Part shown: piece by piece, positions 35,216 to 46,235 of the stretch
How the letters are laid out: each line of letters starts with the position of its first letter
How positions within the stretch are numbered: position 1 is the first letter of the stretch
NCBI GenBank assembly: GCA_910592005.1
Contig: CAJVPP010000033.1
Coordinates: 1-59,589, forward strand
DNA: 59,589 bases
Direction of reading: 5' to 3'
Origin: Funneliformis mosseae
Lineage: Eukaryota > Glomeromycota > Glomeromycetes > Glomerales > Glomeraceae
Translations under genes and position numbers: made by a program
The notes under the pieces: model-generated
What the model saw: the letters and a program-made list of their open reading frames with translations, nothing else
What the model was told of the DNA's origin: nothing
Databases searched by the model: none

Positions 35216-37103
35216 TTAAGTATTATGTAAATGATTCGCGGAATCATTTATTTGTGTAATTTGAGCAGGTGAAGTCATTAATGTTTTGGATTGAATTTGT
35301 AATTGAAAGGAATTCACCACCCTATCAAGGTAATAATAAGCAGATTCGCCTAATTCAGATTCGTCGGTACCAAGTTCTTCTTCTTCAGGATTCATCCTTA
35401 ACCTCAACAAGGGAATTTTATTAAGCACGTATAATATTATCCCGGTTACGACAAACGAATAAGAAAGACCGGCAACAGAAGAAGCTAATTGATATGCTAA
35501 TTGAACATAATGCCCGTTTATAACTCCTCCTAGAATCTTTTCACCACCAAGAGCCGCAATTTCTTTATCGGCAAAGATACCTGAAATCAAAGCGATTTTG
35601 ACAAGTTAGTTTACAACTAAATATATACCTACGAGAAGTAAAGGCTGAATTTAATATTCACCGAGAAGAATGTTTCCACAAATGCCTCCAATTCCATGAA
35701 CGGCGAAAACATCCAAGGCATCATCAAAATCCATAAGATGTTTTAATTTAACGGATAAATTGCACAAGACTCCTCCACAGATTCCGAATATCACAGAAAT
35801 AGGTGGTGTGATGTACCCACTCGCTGGAGTCACGCAAACCAATCCCGCAATCGCGCCAGAGCTACATATTTTTGACGTGGTTTAAGTTAGTTCAATTCGA
35901 TTTCTTTATGACAATCACAACCAAAAAAAAAAAAATTTACCAAAATCCTAAAGCAGAGATTTTTTTTTCCAATCGATAATCCATTAGCATCCATGTAAGG
36001 CCTCCAAAAGAAGCAGCCAAATTTGTAACCATAATGGCCATGGCAGCTCGAACATTTGCTCCGAATGCGGAACCACCATTAAATCCAAACCATCCAAACC
36101 ACATTAACGTGGTGCCGAGGATGATATTTACGATATTATGAGGTTTAAATTCATCCCTTCCATGTCCGTGACGTTTCCCAAGCATCAAGCAATAAGCGAG
36201 AGCGGCAGCTCCAGATGCAATGTGCACGGGAGTACCACCCGCGAAATCGATTCCTCCTATTAATTTAAACCATCCATTCGCCGACCAAATCCAGCAAGCG
36301 ATCACATCATAGACCAATGTCGTCCAAATGAAAATGAATACGAGCAAAGGACCCATACGAGCTCGCTCCGCTGCTGCACCAATAGCTAACGCCGGCGTAA
36401 TTGCTGCGAACATACACTGATAGATGGCGTGAACAAGCTCCGGAACAGATTCAATCTTTAAAGTTGGATCTCCCCCGACATTCATGAAGAATGCATTCCG
36501 TAAATTTCCTATGAATGGGCCTCCTGTCCTACTAAATGCAAGACTGTATCCCCATATAAACCACTAAAAATGAAATACAAATTTCAGGTTACCCTCGATA
36601 AGGAAATTCTGCGCCACTGAGATAAGATACAAATTATCGTGATAGCGAAATCCGATAAACCCCGGGAGTATAGAAGAATTTTATTTTTTTTTTTCGAGGT
36701 CCCTACCTGTATTGAAACGATGGGCACGGACAAGAAACATAACATTATTAAAGATAACGCATTCTTGCTTCTCGCCATTCCACTATAGAAATATCCTACG
36801 CCGGGTACCTAAGGTTGAAAAATTGGTTGATGTATCATCAGCTTTGGATAGCATAATGAATTATAATATGGGACAACATTAGGTTCTGGAAATTTGTTAA
36901 CGAAATGGGTAATTTTATTGCATTTGTTGATTTTAGTCAACAAAAGTGTTTCAGAACAACCGATTTCTTAGCAATTATCCCATATATGCTAATGTATAAT
37001 TAAAAAAGGTAGTATTTACCATGAACCATACAAGTGCTGTTGAAGCTAGCATCCATGCTATATCTCCATCATCAAATTGAGGCGTAAGGGCACTATCTGC
37101 CAT
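35216..37103 (-). CDS. Ammonium transporter (AMT/MEP/Rh family), 5 exons
   Basis: Minus-strand exons 37103-37020, 36808-36707, 36563-35941, 35861-35662 and 35580-35216 give 457 residues, a typical family length. Hallmarks: GVGYFYSGMARSKNALS early on, PALAIGAAAERARMGP (about 119-134), the family signature DFAGGTPVHIASGAAALAY with the first pore His at about 176, WFGWFGFNGGSAFGAN (about 217-232), and DALDVFAVHGIGGICGNIL with the second pore His at about 325. About eleven membrane segments are expected, forming a plasma-membrane trimer that imports ammonium. The cytosolic tail keeps the regulatory GTDESELGESAYYY block, with Leu where many homologues have His. In mycorrhizal fungi such transporters take up soil ammonium; which AMT paralogue this is cannot be told by eye. 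Paired GATA motifs lie about 240 bases upstream. Confidence 0.96.
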
Positions 37104-38200
37104 TTTTTATTGTAATAGATGTGAAAATTTTTTTTGTTGGAACCTAAAAATTTGGTGAGAATGAGGAACATTTAAAAAAAAAAAAAAAAAAAAAATATGG
37201 TTAATTTAATTATATATATATTCAAAAATTAAATTTGTTACATTAAGAATCTTAAAATATATTGATAAATGTAAATCAAATTTGATTTATAATGATTCAC
37301 GTGCTCATTAATTTTCTTTTAAAGGCAACCTATTCGGTAAAGATAGCTATCTAAATTCCTTCTGCGGATATTCATTGATCGTGAGAGATTTGTAATACGA
37401 ATAACAAATAAGAATAAATTTTACATTGTTAAAGTATCCTTACCTAATGTTATGCAATAATCATAAACATGAATTACTCCAATTACAAAACCTGATAAAT
37501 TCGTTAATTTATTTATTTTTTTTTTTATAATAAAAAAAATTATTATTATAAAAATAAAAAGAGAAAGAGAAAATTAAAAAAAATACAAATTAGAAAAAAT
37601 GAAAATTAATTCCAAATTTAAAACCATTAAGATAATTTGTTAGAGTAATTTCCAAAAAAGGTGAATTGCTTGGTAATTATTTTATTTCGACCTTATTCGT
37701 AAGCCATATGTATCCCATATTGAGTTATGATCATAAAAGATATTCGGCGTTTCCACATGTTAACAAAAATAAAGCGAAGTAAACCTCATTATTATCAATT
37801 ATACAGTATTTCACCTAATTACAACAATTTAAGGGTTTTATTGTCTTAACAAACCGAAATTAATAAAGATACGACCAGGATCCAATCATGTTATGTTGAA
37901 CATAGATACACTCGATTTGGGGTCCATTTGCTATCGACCGGATCTAACTGATAATGAATGTGTAACCTTTTTACAAAAAGTCAATTTCGCGGAACTATCG
38001 GAATAAAAATTATAAATATGGGGCATTATTCAACCATAAAGTTTTGTTCAATATATTTTGAGTTCAAATGAAACCAATAAAACTTATTTCCCTTCATCAA
38101 TACCTTCTAATAATCAAAAACAATGATAATGTTATACAAACGTTAACGAATCAATATCATTCAAGTCCATTATTACTAATTTCAAATCTATTTATAAAAA
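37104..38200. other. Upstream region of ammonium transporter
   Basis: About 1.1 kb. Contains A21 at 37173-37193, the GATA palindrome at 37341-37352 and poly-T/A near 37509-37540. No gene visible. Confidence 0.45.
37341..37352. promoter_or_regulatory. Palindromic double GATA motif AGATAGCTATCT upstream of ammonium transporter
   Basis: A perfect 12-base palindrome containing GATA on both strands, 238 bases before the transporter ATG (37103, minus strand). GATA factors of the AreA/Nit2/Gln3 type activate ammonium transporter genes in other fungi under nitrogen limitation. Binding here is inferred from motif and position. Confidence 0.5.
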
Positions 38201-38461
38201 TCAAGAATGTACAATATTCGGACTTTGAATGGATAAAAGAATGTTAAAACGCGTGCTTTCTGACACTTTAGTTAAAATAACGTTTCCTTGAAAGTAAACG
38301 TTACACGAGAACTTTCGGTCATATGCGGAGATGATAAAATTTTTTGGGCTTTTGGGTGAGAACACTTGTACTATGGAATCAGAAAATTCGAAGGGATGAA
38401 TAAAAGAACATGCTGCGAAACCTGTAAAGTGGTATTCTTTCAATGAAGGATCGTTAGACAT
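38201..38461 (-). CDS. Small unrecognised ORF, 86 aa
   Basis: ATG at 38461; the protein is balanced and beta-strand-like (GFAACSFIHPFEFSDSIVQV, NFIISAYDRKFSCNVYFQGN, VILTKVSES). Local base composition is more gene-like than the surroundings. A CTTACACTGTAAAC stretch upstream might be an acceptor region, so this may be the last exon of a larger gene. No family recognised; may be spurious. Confidence 0.35.
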   Translation of the reverse strand: MSNDPSLKEYHFTGFAACSFIHPFEFSDSIVQVFSPKSPKNFIISAYDRKFSCNVYFQGNVILTKVSESTRFNILLSIQSPNIVHS

Positions 38462-38707
38462 GATTTCATTAAGACTTACACTGTAAACAAGACGAGTTTT
38501 GAATCATGTGTTACGTCTATATTGAACATGAAAGCCCTTAGTCATAGATGATGCTTGCTTTTTTTTAGACAATTGATGCGAAAGTTTTAGTGATAATCAC
38601 TCCCAAAAGTGGGTGGTGAATGCAATAATGTCCATCAAGACCATTTACAATCGTAGGGAGAGTTATAATTTCCTTGGCACCGGCCACCTAGATCAATTTT
38701 TCAGATG

Positions 38708-38855
38708 CTTTACAGAAACTTGGTTTTCTTAATACTAACTGCAAAGTGACTATATAGTAATTATATAGTTACTACCTTACTTAGTAGTAGCTTAATCGTA
38801 GCCTAATAGGTACTATGCAGTTACTGCATAGTAAGGAAACAAAGTTTCTGTAAAG
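38708..38855. mobile_element. 148-bp MITE with about 28-bp terminal inverted repeats
   Basis: The left end CTTTACAGAAACTTGGTTTT and the reverse complement of the right end CTTTACAGAAACTTTGTTTC agree in 18 of 20 positions. Similarity continues inward (TAaTACTAaCTGC versus TACTATGCAGT). The centre is made of short 'tagtaattatatagttacta'-type palindromes. No coding capacity. A target-site duplication is not clear. Confidence 0.8.
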
Positions 38856-39503
38856 TGGAATTGAAAGAAGAGTAGAGGGCATTACTGCACTGAAGAAACA
38901 GTGGCGTTCTTGCTTATACACTCCATACAAATTAATACTATTTATATGCCCTTTGCAATAAAGTCCGAAATTTATTTTTATATGTCAAATATGTTTTTTT
39001 AGGAGATGTGTTTAGATTTAGTATTAGCTCATTCTTTATTTTCCCGGCAGCTTCTCACCTTTCTATTGCAATGGTGTTATGGCCTGTTTAACATGAATAA
39101 ATTAATTTTGAAATTTTCAAATGATGCCATAATTGCACATAATTTCAAATACGTTGTACAGTACATTTATTAATTTGCAACACGGATTTTATTAATGAAG
39201 AAAACGAGTCAAATGAAGAGAAAAAATTTATCACAAAAAAAAAAAAAACGCGAAAGAAAATTGTGGTGACCCCTGACGTGTAACAAACACCAAGGAGTAA
39301 TAATCTTACAACAGAGACTCGTGTGATGCAAACAAGATTTACAGATTTGCAGTTGTACATATTATTTATTTGTCTACAAAACTTAACTTTTTTTTTTTAT
39401 CGAGTACCCAAAAAATAAAAAAATTATAATCTATATCAATTTACAAAAATTTTACAGTACAGTATAACCGTATAATTAAGCATAGTATTAATTTACAAAG
39501 GAG

Positions 39504-40007
39504 CTATTCGAAAGGATTCGTCTTGCCGTCTTGATATTCCTTATCACTCTTCTCCTTATATTGTCCGATTCTCGTGAATTTTTTTACTACCAGCTTGAAA
39601 GTTAAACGTCGCTTTTTCTTTATAATTTCATTTGTTGGTTCTTCATAATCCGAATGATTCTTAATCATTTGATTTTTATTTCTTGTAAAAATAGGAACAT
39701 ATGGTTGTATTATTTCCTCAAACTCATCAAAGAAATCTAATTCTTCGAGCTTATTCTTATTATATGACTCGTCATGCGAATCCGAAAATGATATTTGATG
39801 TTTTACTTGATTTTCTGAAACCAAAAAAACACTTGAGTTATTGTATTTCTTATAGGAGATTTTTTCTAAATCAGATTTCATGATAATCTTTGTATTTCGA
39901 AAAGGAAAAGTTGGAAATCGTCGACGAATATCCGAGAACCTTTTTATGGTAGATTTACTTTTAGAAGATGGTTGCGTTGTAAAAGTTTGAGTAGTGGACT
40001 TTGACAT
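39504..40007 (-). CDS. Unrecognised basic protein, 167 aa, with LTFK...KKF C-terminal motif
   Basis: I place the start at ATG 40007 (MSKSTTQTFTTQPSSKSKST). The longer frame to 40172 adds a run of isoleucines that is simply a translated trinucleotide repeat. The protein is Ser/Thr/Lys-rich at the N-terminus (IKRFSDIRRRFPTFPFRNTK) and acidic in the middle (KLEELDFFDEFEEIIQPY). The basic end is RRLTFKLVVKKFTRIGQYKE, closing with NPFE. Both the layout and the C-terminal block recall the 7375-8097 gene, suggesting a small lineage-specific family. Function unknown; no membrane segment once the Ile run is excluded. Confidence 0.65.
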   Translation of the reverse strand: MSKSTTQTFTTQPSSKSKSTIKRFSDIRRRFPTFPFRNTKIIMKSDLEKISYKKYNNSSVFLVSENQVKHQISFSDSHDESYNKNKLEELDFFDEFEEIIQPYVPIFTRNKNQMIKNHSDYEEPTNEIIKKKRRLTFKLVVKKFTRIGQYKEKSDKEYQDGKTNPFE

Positions 40008-40030
40008 TTTAATTTTATTATTTCTAACAA

Positions 40031-40081
40031 AATAATAATAGATGATGATGATGATGATGATGATGATAATAATAATAATAA
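40031..40081. repeat. Trinucleotide microsatellite (AAT)n(GAT)n(AAT)n
   Basis: AATAAT, then about nine to ten GAT units, then several AAT units, just upstream of the start codon at 40007 on the minus strand. It lies in the probable 5' leader of that gene and translates to poly-Ile in the extended frame. Likely length-variable between strains. Confidence 0.85.
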
Positions 40082-41128
40082 CAAATATACAGAAAAAATG
40101 AATTGAGGAATTTTTTTGTATTTCGAATCTTAACTCGTTACTTTTTATAATGAATTTGTACGTGTTTATCATGAAAAAATGATAGATACCAATGTAGCAA
40201 TCTCGGGTAAAACCTGCTCTATTATTTTATACTTATGAGGTTTAGAAGCATCCTAAAATGTATCCTTGTGTAATTGTTTATGCATAATCAACCTTTCTTC
40301 TTCCTGAATTTTATCTTTTTTTTTTTTTTCAATGTTTAACCTTAAAATGACGAACAAGCGCAACTATAAGTTTTTCTATCAAATTCATGCATTTCAATCA
40401 CACATACCGTTTTCTATCATTCACCCGCCAATTCATATCAACACATAGGTTTAGACTTAGGATTAATATTTAACATACAATTGTTGTTTATTCAAATATA
40501 TTAACTATTGTCATTTTATAATTTTTCCTTTTTAAAAAGGTTATTTCTATTTATGACCATCATAGAATATGGCGTGCATCGTTAATCATTTCATTTGTTC
40601 CATCTTTCGGGGATCTTCTTTGATAGATCCATAGAAATGTGATTGTAGAAACGATTTAACTTTTTTTATTTTAATGGTTTTTTTTTTTTTTTTGTAAAAT
40701 CATTAGTAACAGAGTTAGTTAGTTTAATACATCAAATTTATGAAAAAGACTATGAATTAAAATATAATAGAATTTTTTTTATTTTGCAAGCAACAAGATG
40801 ATACAATCTCGTTTGTTTTTTTTTTAAAAAAAAAAGGAGGGAATTACAAAATACAAATTCATAGATATGTTCGATTATGTAGCTAATCAATTATTCATGT
40901 AGGGGAGATATGTTTTTTTATACAGATTTCGCATGTCATCCTAGTGGGGGAATGGCGGGAATGTAAGATACTTTAAATTTTAAAAAAAAAATGATGTTAC
41001 ACAAAACTTATTTTGTAAATAATAAATAAAAAAGAAAACTTCTATATGTTTTCCGGAACGTTCGATAACTCGATTATGATGTGTTTTAAGAATGTTTCAT
41101 GTGATATATCAAATGATTCAAAGTTAAT
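40082..41128. other. Intergenic, no gene seen
   Basis: About 1 kb between minus-strand genes. Poly-T tracts near 40318-40329 and 40680-40695, poly-A near 40826. No open frame of interest. Confidence 0.45.
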
Positions 41129-41735
41129 TTAGTTTCCTTTGAGTTGTTGTGCTTCTTGAATTAGAGCGCAAGGACCACAGAAAATATGTGTGCAGCAATC
41201 TCCACAGGCGTTTCCCTAATAAAAAAAAAAATCATTAATCATCATCATCATAATAATAATCGGTTATTTAATTAATTAGATTGTTCCTTACGTCAATGTT
41301 TTGGTTGTTTCGGATCTCTTGACGTTTCAAGCATCCAAATACCCATGGAAGTCCAACGCAAGCATATAAGAGTCCGTATACAAAACAACTCCCTCCCAAC
41401 TTTTCTGCGTTTTGTCCCTACGTAGAAGATGAATTCATGTTATTTTTTGATGACATCAATTCATGTAAAAGAAAAAAAAAAGCCGAGACTTACATAAGTT
41501 ACACATGGGAAAAGGCACGTACAAAAACCTAATAATATGTTTTGTTTTAAATTGTTTTTAATAAAGTTTCCCGTATGCGGGTAAAAAAAAAAAAAAAAAA
41601 AAGGAACTAATGCGTACATAGCCCACAATCATTAAAGCAATCGCATAAACCGTGCTTCCATTCTTGCTTTGGGGCATTGTTATTATTTCCACGAGATTGG
41701 GCAGTATTCATTTGTTGAGTTTGAGTGTAAGACAT
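41129..41735 (-). CDS. PLAC8-family cysteine-rich protein, 4 exons
   Basis: Minus-strand exons 41735-41618, 41528-41494, 41417-41292 and 41215-41129 give 121 residues; all junctions are in phase. After a Gln/Asn-rich N-terminus (MSYTQTQQMNTAQSRG), the PLAC8 domain spans the rest: KHGLCDCFNDCGLCFCTCLF, PCVTYGQNAEKLGGSC, FVYGLLYACVGLPWVFGCLK and finally NACGDCCTHIFCGPCALIQE. The CxxxxxxFCxxCALxQE end is the family signature. PLAC8 proteins are small membrane-associated proteins; plant and fungal members affect cell size, metal resistance or ion handling. The molecular role here is unknown. An upstream in-frame ATG at 41816 would add 27 residues. Confidence 0.92.
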
Positions 41736-43760
41736 CTTGGAAAAAGTTTGTACAATAAAAAATTTATTTTCAAAAGTTTTATCTGTTTTTTTAAAAACAA
41801 GAGATTTATCTTGCATCCTTTTTATACTTAAATTTCGTGATCAATTATAAACCAAATTCAAGATTAACTCCGACATTGCTTACTCCGACATAGCGTACAA
41901 TTTAATTATTACAAGACATTGTTAGAACGCTCAGTTACTCTTTTCAACTTGATAAATATCGATTCGGAGTTATTTTTTTTTTTAACCGACTTTGTAACAC
42001 GCATAAAACTCCGGTTTTTTTTTCCATATTAATAAATGAGTGAGATTGTTCGTGTAACGCTTGGGCTTTCATTTAAAAAGAGCGGTTCATTCATACGATT
42101 TTTGACATGTTACGAAACGAACTAAAAAAAATCTTTTCTTATAATGGTTAATAAATTCCCAGTTATTGTATCACAACTAGCTCTGTCAAACCTGTGTACC
42201 AAGCGTACGAGATATTTGTGAAATCATTTGAAAATGAAAATGCAATAAAAATGTTAAAAACATGTGTAAAATGGGATTCAATATTTAGGAATCTTTTGAA
42301 TTTCGAATCATCTAAAAGATTACGCCCATCATAAAGAACGTTCTGGGTGATTACTTTAATATTAAATTTTCTCGGCAGATTTTTTTTTAAGAATTTCATT
42401 TTGCAATTTGCGTAACCAAATATAGAATCTTTGATTCTTGAAAAAAAAAAAAAAAAAAAAAAAAAAAAGGAAATTTATAATTTTTGTTCGATGATTAATG
42501 GTATTTTATGCTAACGTCTGTTTTATTTTATTTTATTTTATTTTTTTTTTTCAGTCTTAAATTCTAAGAATGAGAAAAAAAGAACTTTTGTTGGTGTACG
42601 AAATAATTTTCTCAAGGTATGACAAAAGCAAGCACAATGCCAATCGAAATTTTGGATTAATGAATCACCTTTTTTATCTTTACGAGTAAATTTGCGCCAT
42701 TTTCTCGTGTATTTAACATCGCAAACTGAAATTTAAACAACAATATTTGTGTACATTCTTAACCAAAAAAAAGATAATAATAATAATAATTAGTTAATTT
42801 CTCGTGACGAGTATGCTTTATATCAAAAAGTCAATTCCCTCGAGCATGACTGAAATTTAAGTTTAATTACACTTTCAAAATACATTCGGACCGGGAATTT
42901 GAGAAAGAATCAGTTTCATCAAGCTTTATTGAACGGGTTTCACATACTTTAAGAGGAAAGGAATCAGCCAAAATATTTGCTTCCATATTTTGTTGTATAT
43001 AAATACTGTAAAATAATACAAATATTTCCCAAATTATACATTAAAAAGATAAACTTTAAGTTCTTGTACTGCTTGAAATTATTAGACGACAACAGAAACA
43101 ATTCAATGTACACAATAACTTCCCTAAATGTTAATTTTTAAAGATCATCAAAAAATGGGTTTAATTAAAACTTATGGTTTCTCAAATTCAAAAAAAAAAA
43201 ATTTACTTACAAATGTTACACATGGACAAAATTTTTTTTGTACATCTATTGTTTCCAAGACACTTTGAAATTTTACGTTGAGAAAATTCTATTCGATTCA
43301 TACACTCGAACAATCAACAATAGCTTATTTTTTGAAACATTTAATATCAAAAATGTTAATAGTCTGACATCTTATAAATAAAATGTGTAGTAATAATTCC
43401 ACCTATTAAATTTAAAATATAACCGGATAATTATATCGTAACTTCACCGATAACTTCAATTAAATCATTATAATGTATAATAATACTTTCTAAAATCAGT
43501 ACCTTCCAATTATTTCAATAGTGTTTATACATAGAATTGTATATTATGTGAGGCATTATTACTTAAATCCTGGCATCTCTTCAAGTGGTGCTGAATCTGT
43601 TCAGAAGTACGGCAGAGAATCTGCATTCAACGCAAATGTAGCGTTGGCTTGGTGTTCGTTGTACAAGTAAAGGTTCCAAATGAGCATTAATAAATATTTA
43701 AATATAATATACTGTTTTTAAAACATTAGTTAAAAAGTTTTTCTATAATGGATATTGAAT
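41736..43760. other. Gene-free region
   Basis: About 2 kb with A32-type tracts (42438-42468), a TTTTA microsatellite (42520-42545) and a 78-codon minus-strand ATG frame (42163-42399) that I cannot support. Includes the 3' flank of the large Msb2-like gene. Confidence 0.45.
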
Positions 43761-46235
43761 TTATTGCAAATTCAAACTGTGATTGTATATCGGAACAGTC
43801 AAGTTAGAGAAATAAACTTCTTGTTGTTCTTGGAGCTGTCGTTGTTTCTTCTTTCTTTGAAATCGTATATATAAAGCTGTTAAGCTTGCATATAAAAGTG
43901 TGGTTCCTGCAACCAACGCTCCAATTAAAATTCCTCTATTTGCTGAAAATGATTGTTCTGTAATGTAGACGCATCATTAAAAAAAAGTTCGCTCGTCATG
44001 AGAGAAATAAAGCATTGTAAAGTGAGTTGACCTCACAAAATTAAAAAAAAGAAAATGTTATACCTGCATGTATATTTTGAGGAATTGGATAAGTTGGATC
44101 CACATACTGATTCAATACTGTTCCCTCGGTATAGAATTTACTTGTAGGATCTTTAATAACGTGAATCGCATCATTCACATATTCATTTGGTATAGCCAAT
44201 TTCAAAATCAAACCATTTCCGGGTGAATTTTCTAATTTAATTGTTTTGATATCTTTTTCTGATATCCCAATACTATTAGCGAGATCTCTGGGCATGAATT
44301 TTATAATTTGCGCGGCAAATGTTGGGTTGTCTATCACTTCCTTCCAATTCATTTGATTCAATTTTAACGCAATTTCTGTTTCTTTTGATTTAAAAATTAT
44401 TTAATAAAATGAAATTAGTTTGTATAAAAGGCATGATGGACGTGTACCTGATTTTTCACGTGATTCTTCAGAAACCTCAATTTCTTTGGGCAAATCGGGA
44501 AAAGTTGATGATGTGACGGTTGGTGAAATAACTGTTGGTTTTGGAGGAGGTAATGATATCGCTATAGAAGTTGGTGGAATAAAGACATCTTCTGATGTTC
44601 CTTCGGATGTAACTGCTTTCGTCTCGTCAATTATATTTGGGAGAATTGGTCTTTTCATTTTTTTCTTTTCCTTTTCCTTTATATCCTTTATTTGTGGTTT
44701 TCCATTAGATTTATTATGAATTACAATTTCAAAACAATAATGCCGAGATTTACCTTTGTTTCAGCTTTCTCCGGGTTCTTTTCAGGCCTTTTGTCTTCCC
44801 CTTGTTTTGGTACTTCCTGTTTTTTGGGTTCTTCCGCTTGTTTTGGTGCTTCTTGTTTTTTAGGTTCTTCCACTCGTTTCGGATCAATCTCGGGTTGTTG
44901 ATCTACCTGTTTTGGAATTTTTTTCTCTGGCTCTTCAGATTGTTTTTGTTCCTCTTCTTGTTTTGGAGCTTCCTCGATTTGTTTAGGCTTATTTTCCTTC
45001 CCATTTTTTGGATCTACAGATTTTTTTGGTCTTTCTTTCACTTGTTTTGGTTCTTCTTTAGTCTCAGGTTTCTTTTCTTCCTCAGTTTCTTCGGGCTTCT
45101 TTACCTCCTCTTTTTTTTGTACTTCTTTGTTCACTTCAAATTTTTTTGCCTTTTCTTGTTTTGGTTCCTCTTTAATCTCTTCAGGTATTTTTTCTTCTTT
45201 CTGATTTTGTTCCTCTTTGGTCTCATCAGGTTTCAACTCTTTAGGTCTCTTTTCTTCATCTTGGTTTGATTCTTCATTTTTCTCCTCAGGTTTCTCAGGT
45301 TCCTTATCTTCGAATTGTTTCAGTTCTTCTATTTTCTCCTCAGGTTTCTTATCCTCCACTTGTTTTGGTTCTTCATTTTTCTCCTTGGATTTCTTATCCT
45401 CCAATTGTTTCGGTTCTTCTTTTTTCTCCTCAGGTTCCTTAACCTCCAATTGTTTAAGTTCTTCTTTTATCTCCTCCACTACTTCTGGTTCTTCTTTTTT
45501 CTCTTCAATTTTCTTATCCTCCACTTGTTTTGGTTCTTCATTTTTCTCCTTGGGTTTCTTATCCTCCAATTGTTTCGGTTCTTCTTTTTTCTCCTCAGGT
45601 TCCTTAACCTCTAATTGTTTCGTTTCTTCTTTTTTCTCTTCAGGTTCCTTAACCTCCAATTGTTTAAGTTCTTCTTTTTTCTCCTCCACTTCTTTTGGTT
45701 CTTCCTTTTTCTCTTCAATTTTCTTATCCTCCACTTGCTTTGGTTCTTCTTTTTTCTCCTCGGGTTTCTTATCCTCCACTTCTTTTGGTTCTTCTTTTTT
45801 CTCTTCAATTTTCTTATCCTCCATTTGTTTCAGTCCTTCTTTTGTCTCCTCGGAATTCTTGTACTCCACTAGTTTCGGTTCTTCTTTATTCTCTTCAGAT
45901 TTCTTTTCTTCTACTTGTTTCAGATCTTCTTTGGCTTCTTCAGGCTTCTTTTCTTTTTGTTTTAATATTTCTTTAATCTTTTCAGGTTTCTTTTCCTCTA
46001 CTTGCTTTGGAATTTCATTTTGCTCATTAGTAGTTTGGGCACGACGATTAATTTCTTTCAAATGATAATGATTATTACAATTTCTTTTAAATTGTAAAGA
46101 ATCAAAGAATTGACGACATTTTAATAATTTTTGGTCATTATAACTTTCAGATTGATGAATTATTATTAACAAATATAAAACTACAATCAAAAGTAACCAT
46201 CTAATAAAACGCATTTCTCCTTTATTAACAATCAT
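43761..46235 (-). CDS. Msb2-like type I membrane protein with Lys/Glu/Pro/Gln repeat ectodomain, 4 exons
   Basis: Minus-strand exons 46235-44754, 44685-44448, 44375-44064 and 43957-43761 give 742 residues, all in phase. N-terminal signal sequence: RFIRWLLLIVVLYLLIIIHQ (about 9-28); ATG 46235 or 46214. Residues about 75-490 are degenerate 15-residue units of the type EEPKQVEDKKPEEKK. About 525-570 is a Pro/Ser/Thr linker (ISLPPPKPTVISPTVTSS). Residues about 580-675 (FMPRDLANSIGISEKDIKTI, LILKLAIPNEYVNDAI, TVLNQYVDPTYPI) resemble the conserved juxtamembrane ectodomain of fungal signalling mucins such as Msb2. A transmembrane helix follows at about 686-705 (ILIGALVAGTTLLYASLTAL), then a basic tail (RFQRKKKQRQ). 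Msb2 senses surface/wall state upstream of MAPK cascades. Here the usual Ser/Thr-rich mucin part is replaced by a charged repeat. Msb2 assignment is by pattern memory and moderate. Confidence 0.75.
44900..46020 (-). repeat. In-frame 45-bp minisatellite in the Msb2-like gene
   Basis: On the plus strand, units such as 'tcttcttttttctcctcagg', then 'ttcttatcctccacttgttt' and 'tggt' recur many times between about 45330 and 45850, and more loosely outside. Each unit encodes about 15 residues. Near-identical neighbours show recent slippage or unequal crossover. The long open frames seen on the opposite strand (Ser/Phe-rich) are shadows of this repeat. Confidence 0.85.

Noticed and set aside
40008..40172. 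N-terminal extension with a run of isoleucines as a membrane helix
   Set aside because: The Ile run is a translated ATC/ATT trinucleotide repeat in the probable leader; the ATG at 40007 gives a more normal start.
42163..42399. 78-codon minus-strand ATG frame
   Set aside because: AT-driven composition, no family resemblance and no splice context.
44692..46065. Long Ser/Phe-rich open frames on the plus strand (up to 282 codons)
   Set aside because: They are antisense shadows of the Lys/Glu repeat exon of the Msb2-like gene; the repetitive codons of that exon keep the other frames open too.
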